Positions 1-11,362 of a stretch of DNA of 64,000 nt are shown here, in pieces. Position 1 is the stretch's first letter. The number at the start of each line of letters is the position of its first letter. The position numbers and the translations under genes are program-made. Source of the DNA: Lateolabrax maculatus. Lineage: Eukaryota; Chordata; Actinopteri; Acropomatiformes; Lateolabracidae. The stretch is taken from the NCBI GenBank assembly GCA_031216445.1, contig CM062207.1, positions 3,411,001 to 3,475,000 of the forward strand, given 5' to 3'. The notes beneath the pieces were generated by a model. The model saw only the letters and a list, made by a program, of their open reading frames with translations. It had not been told where the DNA came from and did not search any database.

Positions 1-153
1 CTTCTCACTGTTGTCTCTCGTGTCACTGGGGAAGAATGAACAAGTAAGAATGAACTTGTGAGGAGAGAAGAAACGAGGACATGTGTTTTCATAGGAATGG
101 GACGTCCTTTCCTCTGAGGCGTCCCGTGAAGTGACGTTTCTGAAGATGGTGGT

Positions 154-201
154 CAGCTGAGCGCAGCTGGATCAGCTGACCACAGCTGGATCAGCTGACC
201 A
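154..201. repeat. 19-bp direct repeat with five CAGCTG E-box cores
   Basis: A 19-bp unit containing CAGCTGGATCAGCTG occurs twice in tandem (164-182 and 183-201). Together with an upstream CAGCTG, it places five E-box cores at 154, 164, 173, 183 and 192. Whether any factor binds is not visible. Confidence 0.6.
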
Positions 202-333
202 CCACATGAGCACTGTGCTGATAATAGAGGCACAGTTGTCACTGCCAGAGCAGCAGTGTTTTCTCTCTGTAGCCTGTTACCTGTTTAACAAACGCCTGCA
301 CATGAAAAACAACCTGCACTCTGTATTTATTCT

Positions 334-795
334 GTGTTTCCACTGTGTCCTGCTCAGAGGACAGGAACCATTTCTACTGGCAGAATGCATTTATATAATT
401 TATCCATTACCTGCATCTGTATTTATTGATATTATGATTATGAATTGATTATTTAATAACCCAGAATAGGATTATGGTGTCTTTTGAACACTGGACATTC
501 ATTGTTAGGCTAAATGTTTCAGGGGAAATTGAAATGATGTAACTCATGTCTAACCCGACGCTCAAGAATGATCAGACTCACATGTGACTGAAATGAAGAG
601 GATGTGAAAAATGTTTCCTGCTGACAGACAGGCTCTCCTACGCTCTCCGACTTCAACTGTGTCTACAATAAAAGTTAGAGGGGGAAACAACAGATCATGG
701 AAAGAAATATCTTTCTGATAAATGAAGAAAGTAGTTTGCTGTCCTCTTGTTGTTCAGACCTACAATCAACACAGATTTTTAACTAGATGGTGAAT
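334..795 (+). repeat. Direct repeat, left copy (partner at 1823-2205)
   Basis: The stretch starting GTGTTTCCACTGTGTCC recurs at 1823 with few differences. The match runs to about 795 here and 2205 in the partner. The partner lacks roughly 90 bp present here around 650-735. I see no coding potential. It belongs to the duplicated landscape around the cysteine-rich genes. Confidence 0.7.
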
Positions 796-1124
796 CAGAT
801 CATTAAGCCGGCGTTTATCATGCTCGTTAATGAGAACGAATCCATGTGATTAAATGTACAGCACAAAAAAGTTCCTTTTCCTCCGCCCCCTGAACCTCTG
901 CTGTTATTCTGGATAATCCACAGGAAGCATCTTGAGATATTTTCATAGGACTACTTTCCATCTGAGAGTGGCGCAGATAAACAGGGACAGAAACCGGTTT
1001 GATGACTTGATAAGTGAGACGCACAGTGTAAACCTGGAAGTTAAAGAAAAATCACTGCATTTTCCACACCCATATTGGTAACAGCCTTCAAACTCAAGGT
1101 TCTGTACTACACTGTGATACCAGT

Positions 1125-1173
1125 CATTAGGAACCATCAATCGCTGCCTCAGACGACCAGACACATCTCTACT
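1125..1173 (+). other. Putative non-coding first exon of cysteine-rich gene 1
   Basis: A short stretch ending in a strong donor (CTACT then GTAAGTAC at 1174) is conserved at 7596 and 11029 upstream of gene 2. The coding exon of gene 1 begins after a good acceptor (CTCTCTCCAG at 2801-2810) just before its ATG, so an upstream untranslated exon is needed. This is the conserved candidate. The 5' edge is not defined and no clear TATA box is seen. Inferred from conservation and splice signals only. Confidence 0.35.
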
Positions 1174-1822
1174 GTAAGTACACAATGCTCTTTACTTTAA
1201 TTTTATTAAATAGAGAGAAAACAGTTTTAGAAGCACACTTTTTGCTTTTTAATTGATATTTTTAAAGCATTTGACAGTACTGACAGAGGTTTGCACAGGT
1301 CAAGGGAGTAAAATAAGGCTGCATTTTTAGCAGCATTGTTCTAGGCCAGAGGTTTTCAATTAAAACTCAAAGAGGTCCAGTTAGAGAAAACTTCCTAAAG
1401 CAAATGTCCGGATCATCATAATGTCTAACTTGCATTTCTTATTTAGTGTCATATATATTGATGTAGCCAAGAAGTTGTATCAAGGTCTGTATGTAGGCAA
1501 CAACTGATCAAATAAATACAATTCAATAATATTTCAACAATATTTATTGTCAGTTTTCACATTGAACTGGAAGGATTATAAATAATAAGTAGTGCTACAA
1601 TAGAATAAAAAATGTTCACTTTTCTGATTTCAAGTAGCCTAAAATAAGGGCTGCATTTGAAAAATAAAACACCTCCTTTTCTCTTTCTTTCCCTCATATA
1701 TCCAACTCTCCCACTTGCTCTAGTTCAGTGACAGCTTTGGGTTGTGTATTTTCTGTGCCCTCGGTTCAGATCTGCGTGGGTATGTGTGCACTTTGCTCAT
1801 TGTGGCGCTTTTAATAATTGTG

Positions 1823-2205
1823 GTGTTTCCACTGTGTCCTGCTCAGAGGACAGGAACCATTTCTACTGGCAGAATGCGTTGATATTATTTATTTATTATT
1901 TGCACCTGAATTTATTGATAGTATGATTGTGAATTGATTATTTAATAACCCAGAATAGGATTATGGTGTCTTTTGAACACTGGACATTAATTGTTAGGCT
2001 AAATGTTTCAGGGGAAATTGAAATGATGTAACTCATGTCTAACCCGACGCTCAAGAATGATTAGACTCACATGTGACTGAAATGAAGAGGATGTGAAAAA
2101 TGTTTCCTGCTGACAGACAGGCTCTTCTACTTTCTCTGACTTCTTCTCTTCCTCTTGTTGTTCAGACTTACAGTCAACACAGATATTGAACTCGATGGTA
2201 AATCA
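1823..2205 (+). repeat. Direct repeat, right copy (partner at 334-795)
   Basis: Near-identical to 334-795 apart from an internal gap of about 90 bp. It lies inside the presumed first intron of the cysteine-rich gene at 2823 and ends at a short A-run. Confidence 0.7.
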
Positions 2206-2344
2206 AAAAAAAAAAAAAAAAATACAAAATTTGGGAGTGATACACAAGTTTAATCTGCCTTCACTCTGGAATTAAAACTCTGGAATTAAAACTCTGGAAT
2301 TAAGCATGTGGGCTGGTAAAACACTTATGTGAAGGATGTTTTTG

Positions 2345-2445
2345 TGCCAGTTTTCTGTACAAAACATGCAGAGAATCCAAGTGGAACATGAAATTCCAAG
2401 ACTGAATACAGTGGCTTATTTAAAACTGCAAGACATAATACAGAG
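2345..2445 (+). repeat. Short direct repeat of the pre-coding segment 2658-2760
   Basis: The segment beginning TTTTCTGTACAAAACATGCAG recurs 313 bp downstream, immediately before the coding exon of gene 1. The intervening segment 2448-2650 also has a close relative at 13171-13375 upstream of gene 2. This is a local tandem duplication with no coding content. Confidence 0.6.
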
Positions 2446-2822
2446 TGTGTAGATGGGTGGGGCAGTCAGTGGAAAGGAGGGAAAGTCCGAGGGCATCTGG
2501 TGGAAAGTAAGAGGATGGCAGGTCTGGAGAACAGAGAAAGAGTCCATGGCCTGAGAACACTGAGATTTGCCTTGTACGGCAATTTGAAGATCGACCTTTT
2601 TAGCACGCGTCACATATGGTGGGTGACCATTTCACCAATCTATAAATAAATACAGGTTACAATGTGCCATTTTTCTGTACAAAACATGCAGAGAATCCCC
2701 ATGAAATTCACAGATTGAATACAGTGGCTTATTTAAAACTGCAAGGCATCATTAAGAGTTTTTGTCTCATCTTGTTCTCTTCTTTTCTTCCTCTACTACC
2801 CTCTCTCCAGTACAGAGCTGAA

Positions 2823-4112
2823 ATGGCATATCAAAGGAGACTCCCCACACTATTACTCACTTTCATCCTCTCCTTCTCACCATGCCCCACCTCTGGAAAA
2901 ACATACTACAGCCACCTTGGGAAAAAATGCACTGGGAACTGTGAGCCACTTAACAGTGGGTACCAATGCAAAGTACTCATGACAAATGGCAAGTGCACAC
3001 AGCAATACTGCTCGCCAAAGATAAATGTGGACTACAGGGGATACGAGTGCCTTGGATGTTGTGCAAAGCAGGGCTTTGATTACTACTGGTGTAAAACAAG
3101 CTCAAGCTGGGGATACTGTGGAGATGTGATAGATGACTCACTGCATTACACCTCCTACTACAATGTGGAGTGTTATGATAGCTGTGAAAAGCGAGGTTAT
3201 CAGTACAACTGGTGCCATACCCAAAAGGGGTGGGATTACTGCTCACCAAGAAGCAATGTTGATTACAAAGACAATTTCTGTAACAAAGATCATCCCTGTG
3301 ACAAACATGGAAACAAATACTACTGGTGTGACTTGGATAAAGGAGGCTGGGACTACTGTGCACGAGTGGAGCCAAAAGCAATAATTTATCAAACCTCCTA
3401 CAAGCTGAAAGACTGCATTGATGAATGTCAGTATTATGAGTATGGAGATTACTTCTGGTGCCATACTTCAGGTGGCTGGGACTACTGCTCACCTCTACCA
3501 GATGTCACCTACAAAGGTGTGCCTTGTCGCTCGGATCACAAGTGTGGAACCCATGGCTACAGCTATAACTGGTGCTACACAACAGACAAAAATAACTATG
3601 ATTACTGTGGAGTTATCAGTCCTGGAGAGTGCTTGTATTCCCTGCCACAGAGCAGCAACCAACAATTGAATAAAAAAGAGGTGATCTGTAGAAGGGAGGA
3701 CATCAACAACAGGAGAGTGACCACTTTCACAGCAGTTGAAGCTCCCAGTGATTTTACAGAACCTAACAGAAGGACACGCAATGAAGCATTAGGATTAATA
3801 AACCAATGGGACAACCAGGGCTTGGGCGACCAGGCCAGGTCCGAGTTGATCACGTCAGATAACCTTCGCATTGACCTACAGGGACTTTTTGACAGGGATA
3901 ATCAGCGGTATTACAATCTGCAAATCCAGGAGAACAGGCCACGCCGTAACAGAGAACCCACAACTCTGGCACAGATCTTAGTCCCTGTTGGCACTACAGC
4001 TGAGTACATGCGTTTGGCCTTCAGCGAGAGTTTACAGCGCCGGGCCAGGGTTTTGTTGGAAGTATCTGTCACGCCTGCAGTGCCGGGCCGGGGGATTTGT
4101 AGACGTCACTGA
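2823..4112 (+). CDS. Secreted cysteine-repeat protein, gene 1 (unrecognised family)
   Basis: A 429-residue protein encoded in one exon. I place the start at the ATG at 2823 because a polypyrimidine tract and CAG acceptor end at 2810 and the next residues form a clean signal peptide (1-25, cleavage near G25/K26). The longer upstream reading from 2664 would run through intron. Residues 26-270 form six repeats of about 40 residues, each with paired cysteines and the signature Y-x-W-C-x-T-(3-6)-W/Y-D/G-Y-C. These resemble the last half of kringle or fibronectin type II modules. Residues 290-429 are cysteine-poor with many Arg, Asn and Gln, and end in G-I-C-R-R-H. No membrane segment is seen, so it is probably secreted. 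Function unknown: the lectin- or matrix-like reading rests only on the repeat signature. Gene 2 at 13549 is a close paralogue. Confidence 0.85.
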   Translation: MAYQRRLPTLLLTFILSFSPCPTSGKTYYSHLGKKCTGNCEPLNSGYQCKVLMTNGKCTQQYCSPKINVDYRGYECLGCCAKQGFDYYWCKTSSSWGYCGDVIDDSLHYTSYYNVECYDSCEKRGYQYNWCHTQKGWDYCSPRSNVDYKDNFCNKDHPCDKHGNKYYWCDLDKGGWDYCARVEPKAIIYQTSYKLKDCIDECQYYEYGDYFWCHTSGGWDYCSPLPDVTYKGVPCRSDHKCGTHGYSYNWCYTTDKNNYDYCGVISPGECLYSLPQSSNQQLNKKEVICRREDINNRRVTTFTAVEAPSDFTEPNRRTRNEALGLINQWDNQGLGDQARSELITSDNLRIDLQGLFDRDNQRYYNLQIQENRPRRNREPTTLAQILVPVGTTAEYMRLAFSESLQRRARVLLEVSVTPAVPGRGICRRH

Positions 4113-4476
4113 TGTCACTGTAGCATGTTGACCTCACACATATGACCCCACATCTAACAGAGGGGGGGTCGTGTGTGTGTGTGTCAGGTTGGTGTTTGAG
4201 TGTAGACTGCACGTAATATGATGATAACTAGAATGCAACTATAGACTCACAATTCTGTTCCCTCTCGAATTCTGTTCGTTTACGAAGCCATTTGCAAAAT
4301 CCCCATTACTTTATTTCTCTCTTGGTTTCTTTTCTTTGGTTTTATTATTCATTTTTGGTGTATCATTCATTGATTAATTTATGTTTGCTCGTAGTCATTT
4401 ACGCATATTGGGTTTTACATTCATTTATGCAGTAGTTGATAACATACTTGGTTTATTGTAGTATGTAGAAGTAGTT

Positions 4477-4482
4477 AATAAA
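4477..4482 (+). terminator. Poly(A) signal of cysteine-rich gene 1
   Basis: AATAAA about 365 bp after the stop codon. The same context recurs at 14999 and 17274 behind the two related 3' ends, supporting it as the conserved polyadenylation signal. Confidence 0.5.
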
Positions 4483-4499
4483 AACCTACTTGATAAATA

Positions 4500-5600
4500 A
4501 TCTGTTTCAGGGGTTTGTGTGTATAAAGGAATTGGTCACTGTTGCTTTAGATTAACACTGATTAAAGTTATTATTAAGTAATCCATTTTCCCCTCTAGAA
4601 ACCGTGTGTTCCGCCCTGAAAAATGTGATTTCACTTGGTTAAATCTATGATACGTTAAAGACAGTTAATAACATTCTGACAACTGAAGTTAAGGTCTTCT
4701 TCTCTCCTACATTCTCCTTATTTCTCGTCCAATAAACGTACGCATTGTGAGGCGAACTAACTCACACCACTACACAACCAACCAGCTCCACAACCAGCAA
4801 AAAGTGTGGTAGACAACATCCACAATAATATCACTCAAACATAATAACTAATGATCATTACAGCATACACACATAAGGACCATGTGTCGATGTTTGGCAG
4901 GATGAGTAAGTCACCATGAATCTCTCCATTAACAATCTTAATTTCATTATCAGTTGATCAATGTATCGATACCAGTTTCATCAAATAATGAGCCTGCATT
5001 ATTCTGTTTTTATTCTTTTGCTAAATTGAAAAAAAAACCTTTGTCAGCATACAATTACATATATTATGATAGCTGTAATCTTTTGCATTTTTATTTTTGT
5101 TGTAATAGCAACTTAATATCAATCAATTCATTGTGTATTAGAATGAAAACCAAATCAGTAGAGTGAACGTGATTTAGTCTCTTATAAATTGGCCATATTT
5201 GAGTGGAAACATCTTGATTTTCCTGCTCCAGAAATGTAATTTTTAAATGTGATTTACTAAATTATAATTGGCAGTGATGTTTACTCTAAGCCTGTTATTT
5301 GAAGTTATAGTCTCAAAGATCTCCGCTTCGTTGTCTTTGACGGCACCTGTGGTTATAATTGGTCAGGTTGGATACATCCATCCATCCATCCATCAACGAA
5401 GTCCGTTTTTCTGGCCTTGTTGACAATATATGTAATATATTAAACGTATTTACCTTGATTTGAGAGTACACAAATAAAAAATCCCCTGGAAGAAAACATG
5501 AATACTTTTAGTCCTATTTAGAACATGGGATAGTTGTTCGCTTTACCCTCCTGTGGCCAAAATGAGTTTTACAACCACAAACTTTGAAATTGTTCTTCTG
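4500..5600. other. Intergenic, nothing supported
   Basis: AT-rich single-copy-looking DNA without a credible open frame. A short CATC microsatellite lies at about 5378-5394. Confidence 0.6.
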
Positions 5601-5880
5601 ATCTTACAGATTGAACTACCTTTTGAAAACTTTGCACTTTAAATCATTTAGCAATGTTTTTCATCTGACGTCAGCGCTGTGTTGTGCTGTGTGTGCAGAA
5701 ATAATCAGCATAGTTGTAGCATATATTTGATTATCTCATGTTAAAAGCTGCCTGCTGCATTTATAACATTGGATAGGAAATTTGACTTGTGGAGATAGCT
5801 TTGTATGGAAGAATGGTTGAAACGAGTGAACTGTTTCTTTGTTTAGGTCTTCAAGTTTATGGAGGAAAATTTGCCTGAAC
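5601..5880 (+). repeat. Partial diverged copy of the 6771-7115 and 10204-10548 segment
   Basis: Two blocks match the later tandem units: about 5601-5758 (with a full CRE palindrome TGACGTCA at 5666-5673) and about 5758-5880. The copy lacks the stretch between TGCTGC and the GTTTATAACATTGG sequence present in the later units, and is interrupted after 5880 by a CA microsatellite. This shows the 3.4-kb unit grew from an older duplication. Confidence 0.65.
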
Positions 5881-5896
5881 ACGCTGCGCTCTCTAC

Positions 5897-5897
<1 letters not shown>

Positions 5898-5930
<33 letters not shown>
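5898..5930 (+). repeat. (CA)n microsatellite
   Basis: Uninterrupted CA dinucleotide run. Short open frames across it are artefacts of the repeat. Confidence 0.95.
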
Positions 5931-5932
<2 letters not shown>

Positions 5933-7554
5933 GAGGGGGTAGTTTCAACACATATTCTTATTCTCCTTTTTGCTCTTTTCCTGCCCTTTTTCTTGCTTTC
6001 CCATTAACTGAACCTACACTTTGTCACAGTGAGAATGGAGAATGGCTGTAGTGGGTTGGATACAAATCCAGGTAGAAAAGCTGTTTTCTCTGTTTGATAT
6101 TAAAGATATAAACCAGTTGATATCAGGGAGTGTCAGGTACCATCTAACACAATACTCCAATGCATTACTTAATATATATCACCGATGGCTGCTTCAAATG
6201 CTTACACTAACGCTACGACGCAATATTGGTTCCTCAGACAGAGTGTGTGTGTTTGTGTAAATATGAAATAAACTGAAGGACAGAACTACAATATAAGGTT
6301 GCAGACCTTCACATTGCATACAGGGTGTGTGTGTGTGTGTGTGTATGTGTGTGCGTGTACTCACACGTGTATGCATGTGTGTGTTGTGCTCCTCACTTTT
6401 AGATTTCTGATAGAAATGTTTACTGACTAGAGATCGAGGTTCTTCCATCATTTTTGTTTTGAAGCCACATTTTTTGAAGTGCACCTGCAGTTTCCTGGCA
6501 AATTTTAGTCAAAGCTAAATTTACAGGACTTTCATGTGGAAGAAAATACTCATCAGGTGAAGTTGAAGTGTTCTTTAACTGAAACTTTAAAGTGTTCCCT
6601 TAACAGCGACTGTCCAAGTAATTTTGATCAGGGAACTTGTCTCTTACTAAAAGAGTAGCCAATAGATTTATATTGTTATATTGTACTTTAGCTATTGTTG
6701 TTAAAGTCCTTTTTTAAATTTAATGTTCAAATAAAAGCTGGTCTTTTCTTTGGCTAAGCATAGTCTTTATGATCTTACAGATTGAACTACCTCCTGATAA
6801 TTTTGCACTTTAAATCATTTAGCAATGTTTTTCATCTGACGTCAGCGCTGTGTTGTGCTGTGTGTGCAGAAATAATCAGCATAGTTGTCGCATATATTTG
6901 ATTATCTCATGTTAAAAGCTGCCTGCTGCGTTACGCTGCTCAAGACGCTGCTTGTCCTAAAGATACGGCTCTGTCAGTTATCTGTTAATGGTTTATAACA
7001 TTGGATAGGAAATTTGACTTGTGGAGATAGCTTTGTATGGAAGAATGGTTGAAACGAGTGAACTGTTTCTTTGTTTAGGTCTTCAAGTTTATGGAGGAAA
7101 ATTTGCCTGAAGGACAGAACTATAAGGTTGCAGACCTTCACATTTCATGCAGGGTGTGTGTGTTTGCATGCGTGTGTGTATGTATGATGTGCTCTGACAT
7201 CTTAGATTTCCAATAATTTTCTGTCCAACTATCCCACCTCTCCTACACACACACACACAATATCATTCATAAGAAAAGTTGACTATCGAGCACACATTTA
7301 AACCCCTGCAGAAGAACCGTGAACACGTCAACATGACTTTTCTACATCAATATAAACCAATTTCTCCATTTTAAGTAGAAAAATTAAAAAATATACACTA
7401 AGGTTGTAGGTCACTAAAACATCTAAAAACAGGTTTTGACACCAGGCCACAGTAGTGTATTTTATGGGATATCAGCCTGATTCTCCTCTGTGCCGCCTCC
7501 TGTTAATGAATAAAGATCTGGGGGTGTTTCTCTCTCAGAGACAATATATTGCGT

Positions 7555-7596
7555 GAAACTGCAGCGCTGCCTCAGAGGACCAGACACATTTCTACT
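7555..7596 (+). other. Candidate non-coding first exon of gene 2, copy 1
   Basis: Homologous to 1125-1173 and 10988-11029. Here the donor reads GTAAAT, weaker than GTAAGT in the other two copies. Splicing to the acceptor at 13538 would span a 5.9-kb intron. Inferred by homology only. Confidence 0.3.
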
Positions 7597-7929
7597 GTAA
7601 ATATACAATGCTCTTTTTATTAAATAAAAAGAAAAACAGAGTTTTAGAAGTTCACCTTTTGCTTTTTAATTGATTTTTTAAAGCATTTGACAGTACTGAC
7701 AGAGGTTTGCAAAGATTATGGAAGTAAAATAAGGCTGCATTTTTAGCAGCATTGTTCGAGGCCAGAGGTATTTAATCAAAGACGTACAGTTAAAGAGAAT
7801 TTCCTCAAGCAAAGGTCTGCAACATCATCATGTCTAACTTGCGTTATTATTTAGTGCCATATATATTGAAGTGGCCAGTGGGTAAATCAGTGAAGCAGAA
7901 AGACAAAAACAAAGAAGGGACTGAAGATG

Positions 7930-9195
7930 ACCATGGAGACAGAAATCGGAGTTCAATTTTTCTTAGAGTAGTGGAAGAAACAGAAATCCTGGCTATTTTA
8001 AGGAAATGCAAAAACAAAACTTCTGACTGTAATGAAGTTGATGACACCAGTCAAGAAAGTTATTGATGGTATTGCTAAACCACAAACTCACATCTGTAAC
8101 TTGTCATTTCAACTAACAAAGCAAAATGAAAATTGAAAAAGTTATACCACTATATAAAATTGTGGATTGACACTTCAAACTACAGGCCTGTTTTCACTTT
8201 TCCCAATTCTCCAAGATTCTGGAAAAACTCTTCACTCAGAGACTCGACAAATTCATTGAGAAGCACAAACTGCTGACAGTCAGTATGGATGCAGAACAAA
8301 CAAAGACATATCTCTGGTGCTAACTGAATTCATAGAAGAAAAAACAAATTCTATTGACAAAAAAAAAAAGTGTGCAGTAGGAGTATTTGTAGATCTTAAA
8401 GCTTTTGATACCATTGATCACAATCTATTATTAATTAGAAAGGTATGTATTCAGAGGGGTTGTGCTGAATTGGGTGAGAAGCTATTTAACAGGCAACAAT
8501 CTGTGAAGATAGGGGAGTATGAATCAACATGCATGGATATTACCTGAGGGGTCAGTATTAGGACCGAAAGTGTTCAATCTGTACTTAAATGACATATGCA
8601 GAGTATCCTAAATATTGAAATTTGTTTTATTTTTTGTTCTGTGGATACTTTACAGCAGCTTTTGGAGGTGACCACAACAGAAATTAGAAAAATAAAAAAG
8701 TTGGTTTGACATTATTATTATTATTATTATTATTACAAAAGCACCCTACTCCCATTAAGCATACTGCAAAAAAAGATCCATAAGGATAGTAAACAACGTA
8801 GGATTTTGCAAACACACTAACACTATTACTGTTGATTTTAATCATGATTTAATATTCCTTTTAAATCTTCAAATTTATCTATGATCAGTGTTATTTGTTA
8901 TTACTATAATTAGTAATATTTACTTGCATTATTGTTATCTGCACACTAAAACACCACATAGCTGCGAAAGAATTTGTGTGTATGTCGATTGTATTGTAAA
9001 ATACAAAAACTGCTGCTTTGTGTGATGCTATAACACTTAGCAATTAATTTATCCTATATATTCTGTGTGACAGAGCATTATATTGGATCTCACCGTGTAA
9101 CTGTTTTTTATTATTATCTGTAGATCCTACAGACACTACTGTAGACATTACGGTAATGCTATGAGAATAAAGTGTATGAATAAAGAATGATTGAA
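7930..9195 (+). mobile_element. Degraded non-LTR retrotransposon (jockey/L2-like LINE), copy 1
   Basis: Fragments of a reverse transcriptase read in shifting frames. A block at 8180-8290 corresponds to the YRP-to-QYGFR region but is frameshifted. The block at 8317-8547 contains F-V-D-L-K-A-F-D-T-I-D-H, the RT motif with the first catalytic Asp. The later YADD region is deleted or shifted. The 3' part ends in an AATAAA-like tail around 9165-9195. Stop codons and frameshifts make it inactive. The ATT run at 8709-8735 lies within it. Confidence 0.8.
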
Positions 9196-9390
9196 TTTAT
9201 GAGGGGCTGCCACTTCATAAAAGACTTCTGCGTAGGAAACACCTGTGTTTCCTCGCTCACAGCTTCTCCAGAAGCCTCGTCTCGAATGATTTCTGGGTCA
9301 CGGGAGGAGAGAGGACACAAGGAAGCATAAGTTAATGGAAAACACCCCTGGTTTCCATGCGTCCTCAGTGGGAGGGACTAAGACGTAAGA

Positions 9391-9745
9391 AAAAGATGTC
9401 ACGTTGTTATGCAGGAAAAAAGGGGTAGGACCCAAGTGCAGACAGAAGAGGAGGCCGACAGGAACAGTTTAGTGGTTTTAATGAACAGAAAATACAAAAA
9501 CTTACAGGGGGTGAGGCAGACGGAAAATCCAGAATGTAACAAGGCAATGTACAGAGCAGGCAGGTAATCTAACAGGTCCCCAGGAAAAAAACAGAAGCAT
9601 GAAGGCAACGACAACGAAACATGAAACAAGCCACAAACAAAACACAATGAACTGACACCGAACATATATGATGATAAGCAAATGAGGTGCAGGTGAGGAG
9701 TGGGCAGAGCAGACAGGGCTGACAAGAGTGGGAACAGGTGTGTAG
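9391..9745. repeat. Interspersed repeat of unknown class (also 12824-13178)
   Basis: A GC-richer stretch starting GATGTCACGTTGTTATGC and rich in 'gacagaag' and 'aacaggt' words has the look of a common fish interspersed repeat, possibly LTR- or DNA-transposon-derived. I cannot assign its class by eye. Its antisense open frame (108 codons) shows no recognisable domain. Confidence 0.45.
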
Positions 9746-10987
9746 ATGGGTGGGGCAGTCAGTGGAAAGGAGGGAAAGTCCGAGTGCGTGTACTCACACG
9801 TATATGCATGTGTGTGTTGTGCTCCTCACTTTTAGATTTCTGATAGAAATGTTTACTGACTAGAGATCTAGGTTCTTCCATCATTTTTGTTTTGAAGCCA
9901 CATTTTTTGAAGTGCACCTGCAGTTTCCTGGCAAATTTTAGTCAAAGCTAAATTTACAGGACTTTCATGTGGAAGAAAATACTCATCAGGTGAAGTTGAA
10001 GTGTTCTTTAACTGAAACTTTAAAGTGTTCCCTTAACAGCGACTGTCCAAGTAATTTTGATCAGGGAACTTGTCTCTTACTAAAAGAGTAGCCAATAGAT
10101 TTATATTGTTATATTGTACTTTAGCTATTGTTGTTAAAGTCCTTTTTTAAATTTAATGTTCAAATAAAAGCTGGTCTTTTCTTTGGCTAAGCATAGTCTT
10201 TATGATCTTACAGATTGAACTACCTCCTGATAATTTTGCACTTTAAATCATTTAGCAATGTTTTTCATCTGACGTCAGCACTGTGTTGTGCTGTGTGTGC
10301 AGAAATAATCAGCATAGTTGTCGCATATATTTGATTATCTCATGTTAAAAGCTGCCTGCTGCGTTACGCTGCTCAAGACGCTGCTTGTCCTAAAGATACG
10401 GCTCTGTCAGTTATCTGTTAATGGTTTATAACATTGGATAGGAAATTTGACTTGTGGAGATAGCTTTGTATGGAAGAATGGTTGAAACGAGTGAACTGTT
10501 TCTTTGTTTAGGTCTTCAAGTTTATGGAGGAAAATTTGCCTGAAGGACAGAACTATAAGGTTGCAGACCTTCACATTTCATGCAGGGTGTGTGTGTTTGC
10601 ATGCGTGTGTGTATGTATGATGTGCTCTGACATCTTAGATTTCCAATAATTTTCTGTCCAACTATCCCACCTCTCCTACACACACACACACAATATCATT
10701 CATAAGAAAAGTTGACTATCGAGCACACATTTAAACCCCTGCAGAAGAACCGTGAACACGTCAACATGACTTTTCTACATCAATATAAACCAATTTCTCC
10801 ATTTTAAGTAGAAAAATTAAAAAATATACACTAAGGTTGTAGGTCACTAAAACATCTAAAAACAGGTTTTGACACCAGGCCACAGTAGTGTATTTTATGG
10901 GATATCAGCCTGATTCTCCTCTGTGCCGCCTCCTGTTAATGAATAAAGATCTGGGGGTGTTTCTCTCTCAGAGACAATATATTGCGT

Positions 10988-11029
10988 GAAACTGCAGCGC
11001 TGCCTCAGAGGACCAGACACATTTCTACT
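10988..11029 (+). other. Candidate non-coding first exon of gene 2, copy 2
   Basis: Same segment as 7555-7596 with a consensus GTAAGT donor at 11030. Splicing to the acceptor before 13539 would give a 2.5-kb intron. It is the likelier first exon of gene 2 because of the better donor and closer spacing. Confidence 0.35.
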
Positions 11030-11362
11030 GTAAGTATACAATGCTCTTTTTATTAAATAAAAAGAAAAACAGAGTTTTAGAAGTTCACCTTTTGCTTTTT
11101 AATTGATTTTTTAAAGCATTTGACAGTACTGACAGAGGTTTGCAAAGATTATGGAAGTAAAATAAGGCTGCATTTTTAGCAGCATTGTTCGAGGCCAGAG
11201 GTATTTAATCAAAGACGTACAGTTAAAGAGAATTTCCTCAAGCAAAGGTCTGCAACATCATCATGTCTAACTTGCGTTATTATTTAGTGCCATATATATT
11301 GAAGTGGCCAGTGGGTAAATCAGTGAAGCAGAAAGACAAAAACAAAGAAGGGACTGAAGATG

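Larger units (their letters stand above)
6351..9783 (+). repeat. 3,433-bp tandem duplication, copy 1
   Basis: The sequence from GTGCGTGTACTCACACG at 6351 repeats with an exact offset of 3,433 bp at 9784. By eye the copies differ only at scattered single bases (for example GTAAAT at 7597 against GTAAGT at 11030). Each copy holds a CRE palindrome, a candidate first exon of gene 2, a degraded LINE and an interspersed repeat. Such closeness means a recent duplication or a recently homogenised one. An assembly artefact should also be considered. Confidence 0.93.

Noticed and set aside
2664..2822. 53-codon N-terminal extension of cysteine-rich gene 1 (and 13390-13548 for gene 2)
   Set aside because: It runs through a polypyrimidine tract and CAG acceptor directly before a perfect signal peptide, so it is intron.
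7830..8066. 78-codon open frame present in both 3.4-kb units as a small gene
   Set aside because: Its downstream part reads like the pre-RT region of the LINE that follows, and the frame is kept only by the recent duplication.
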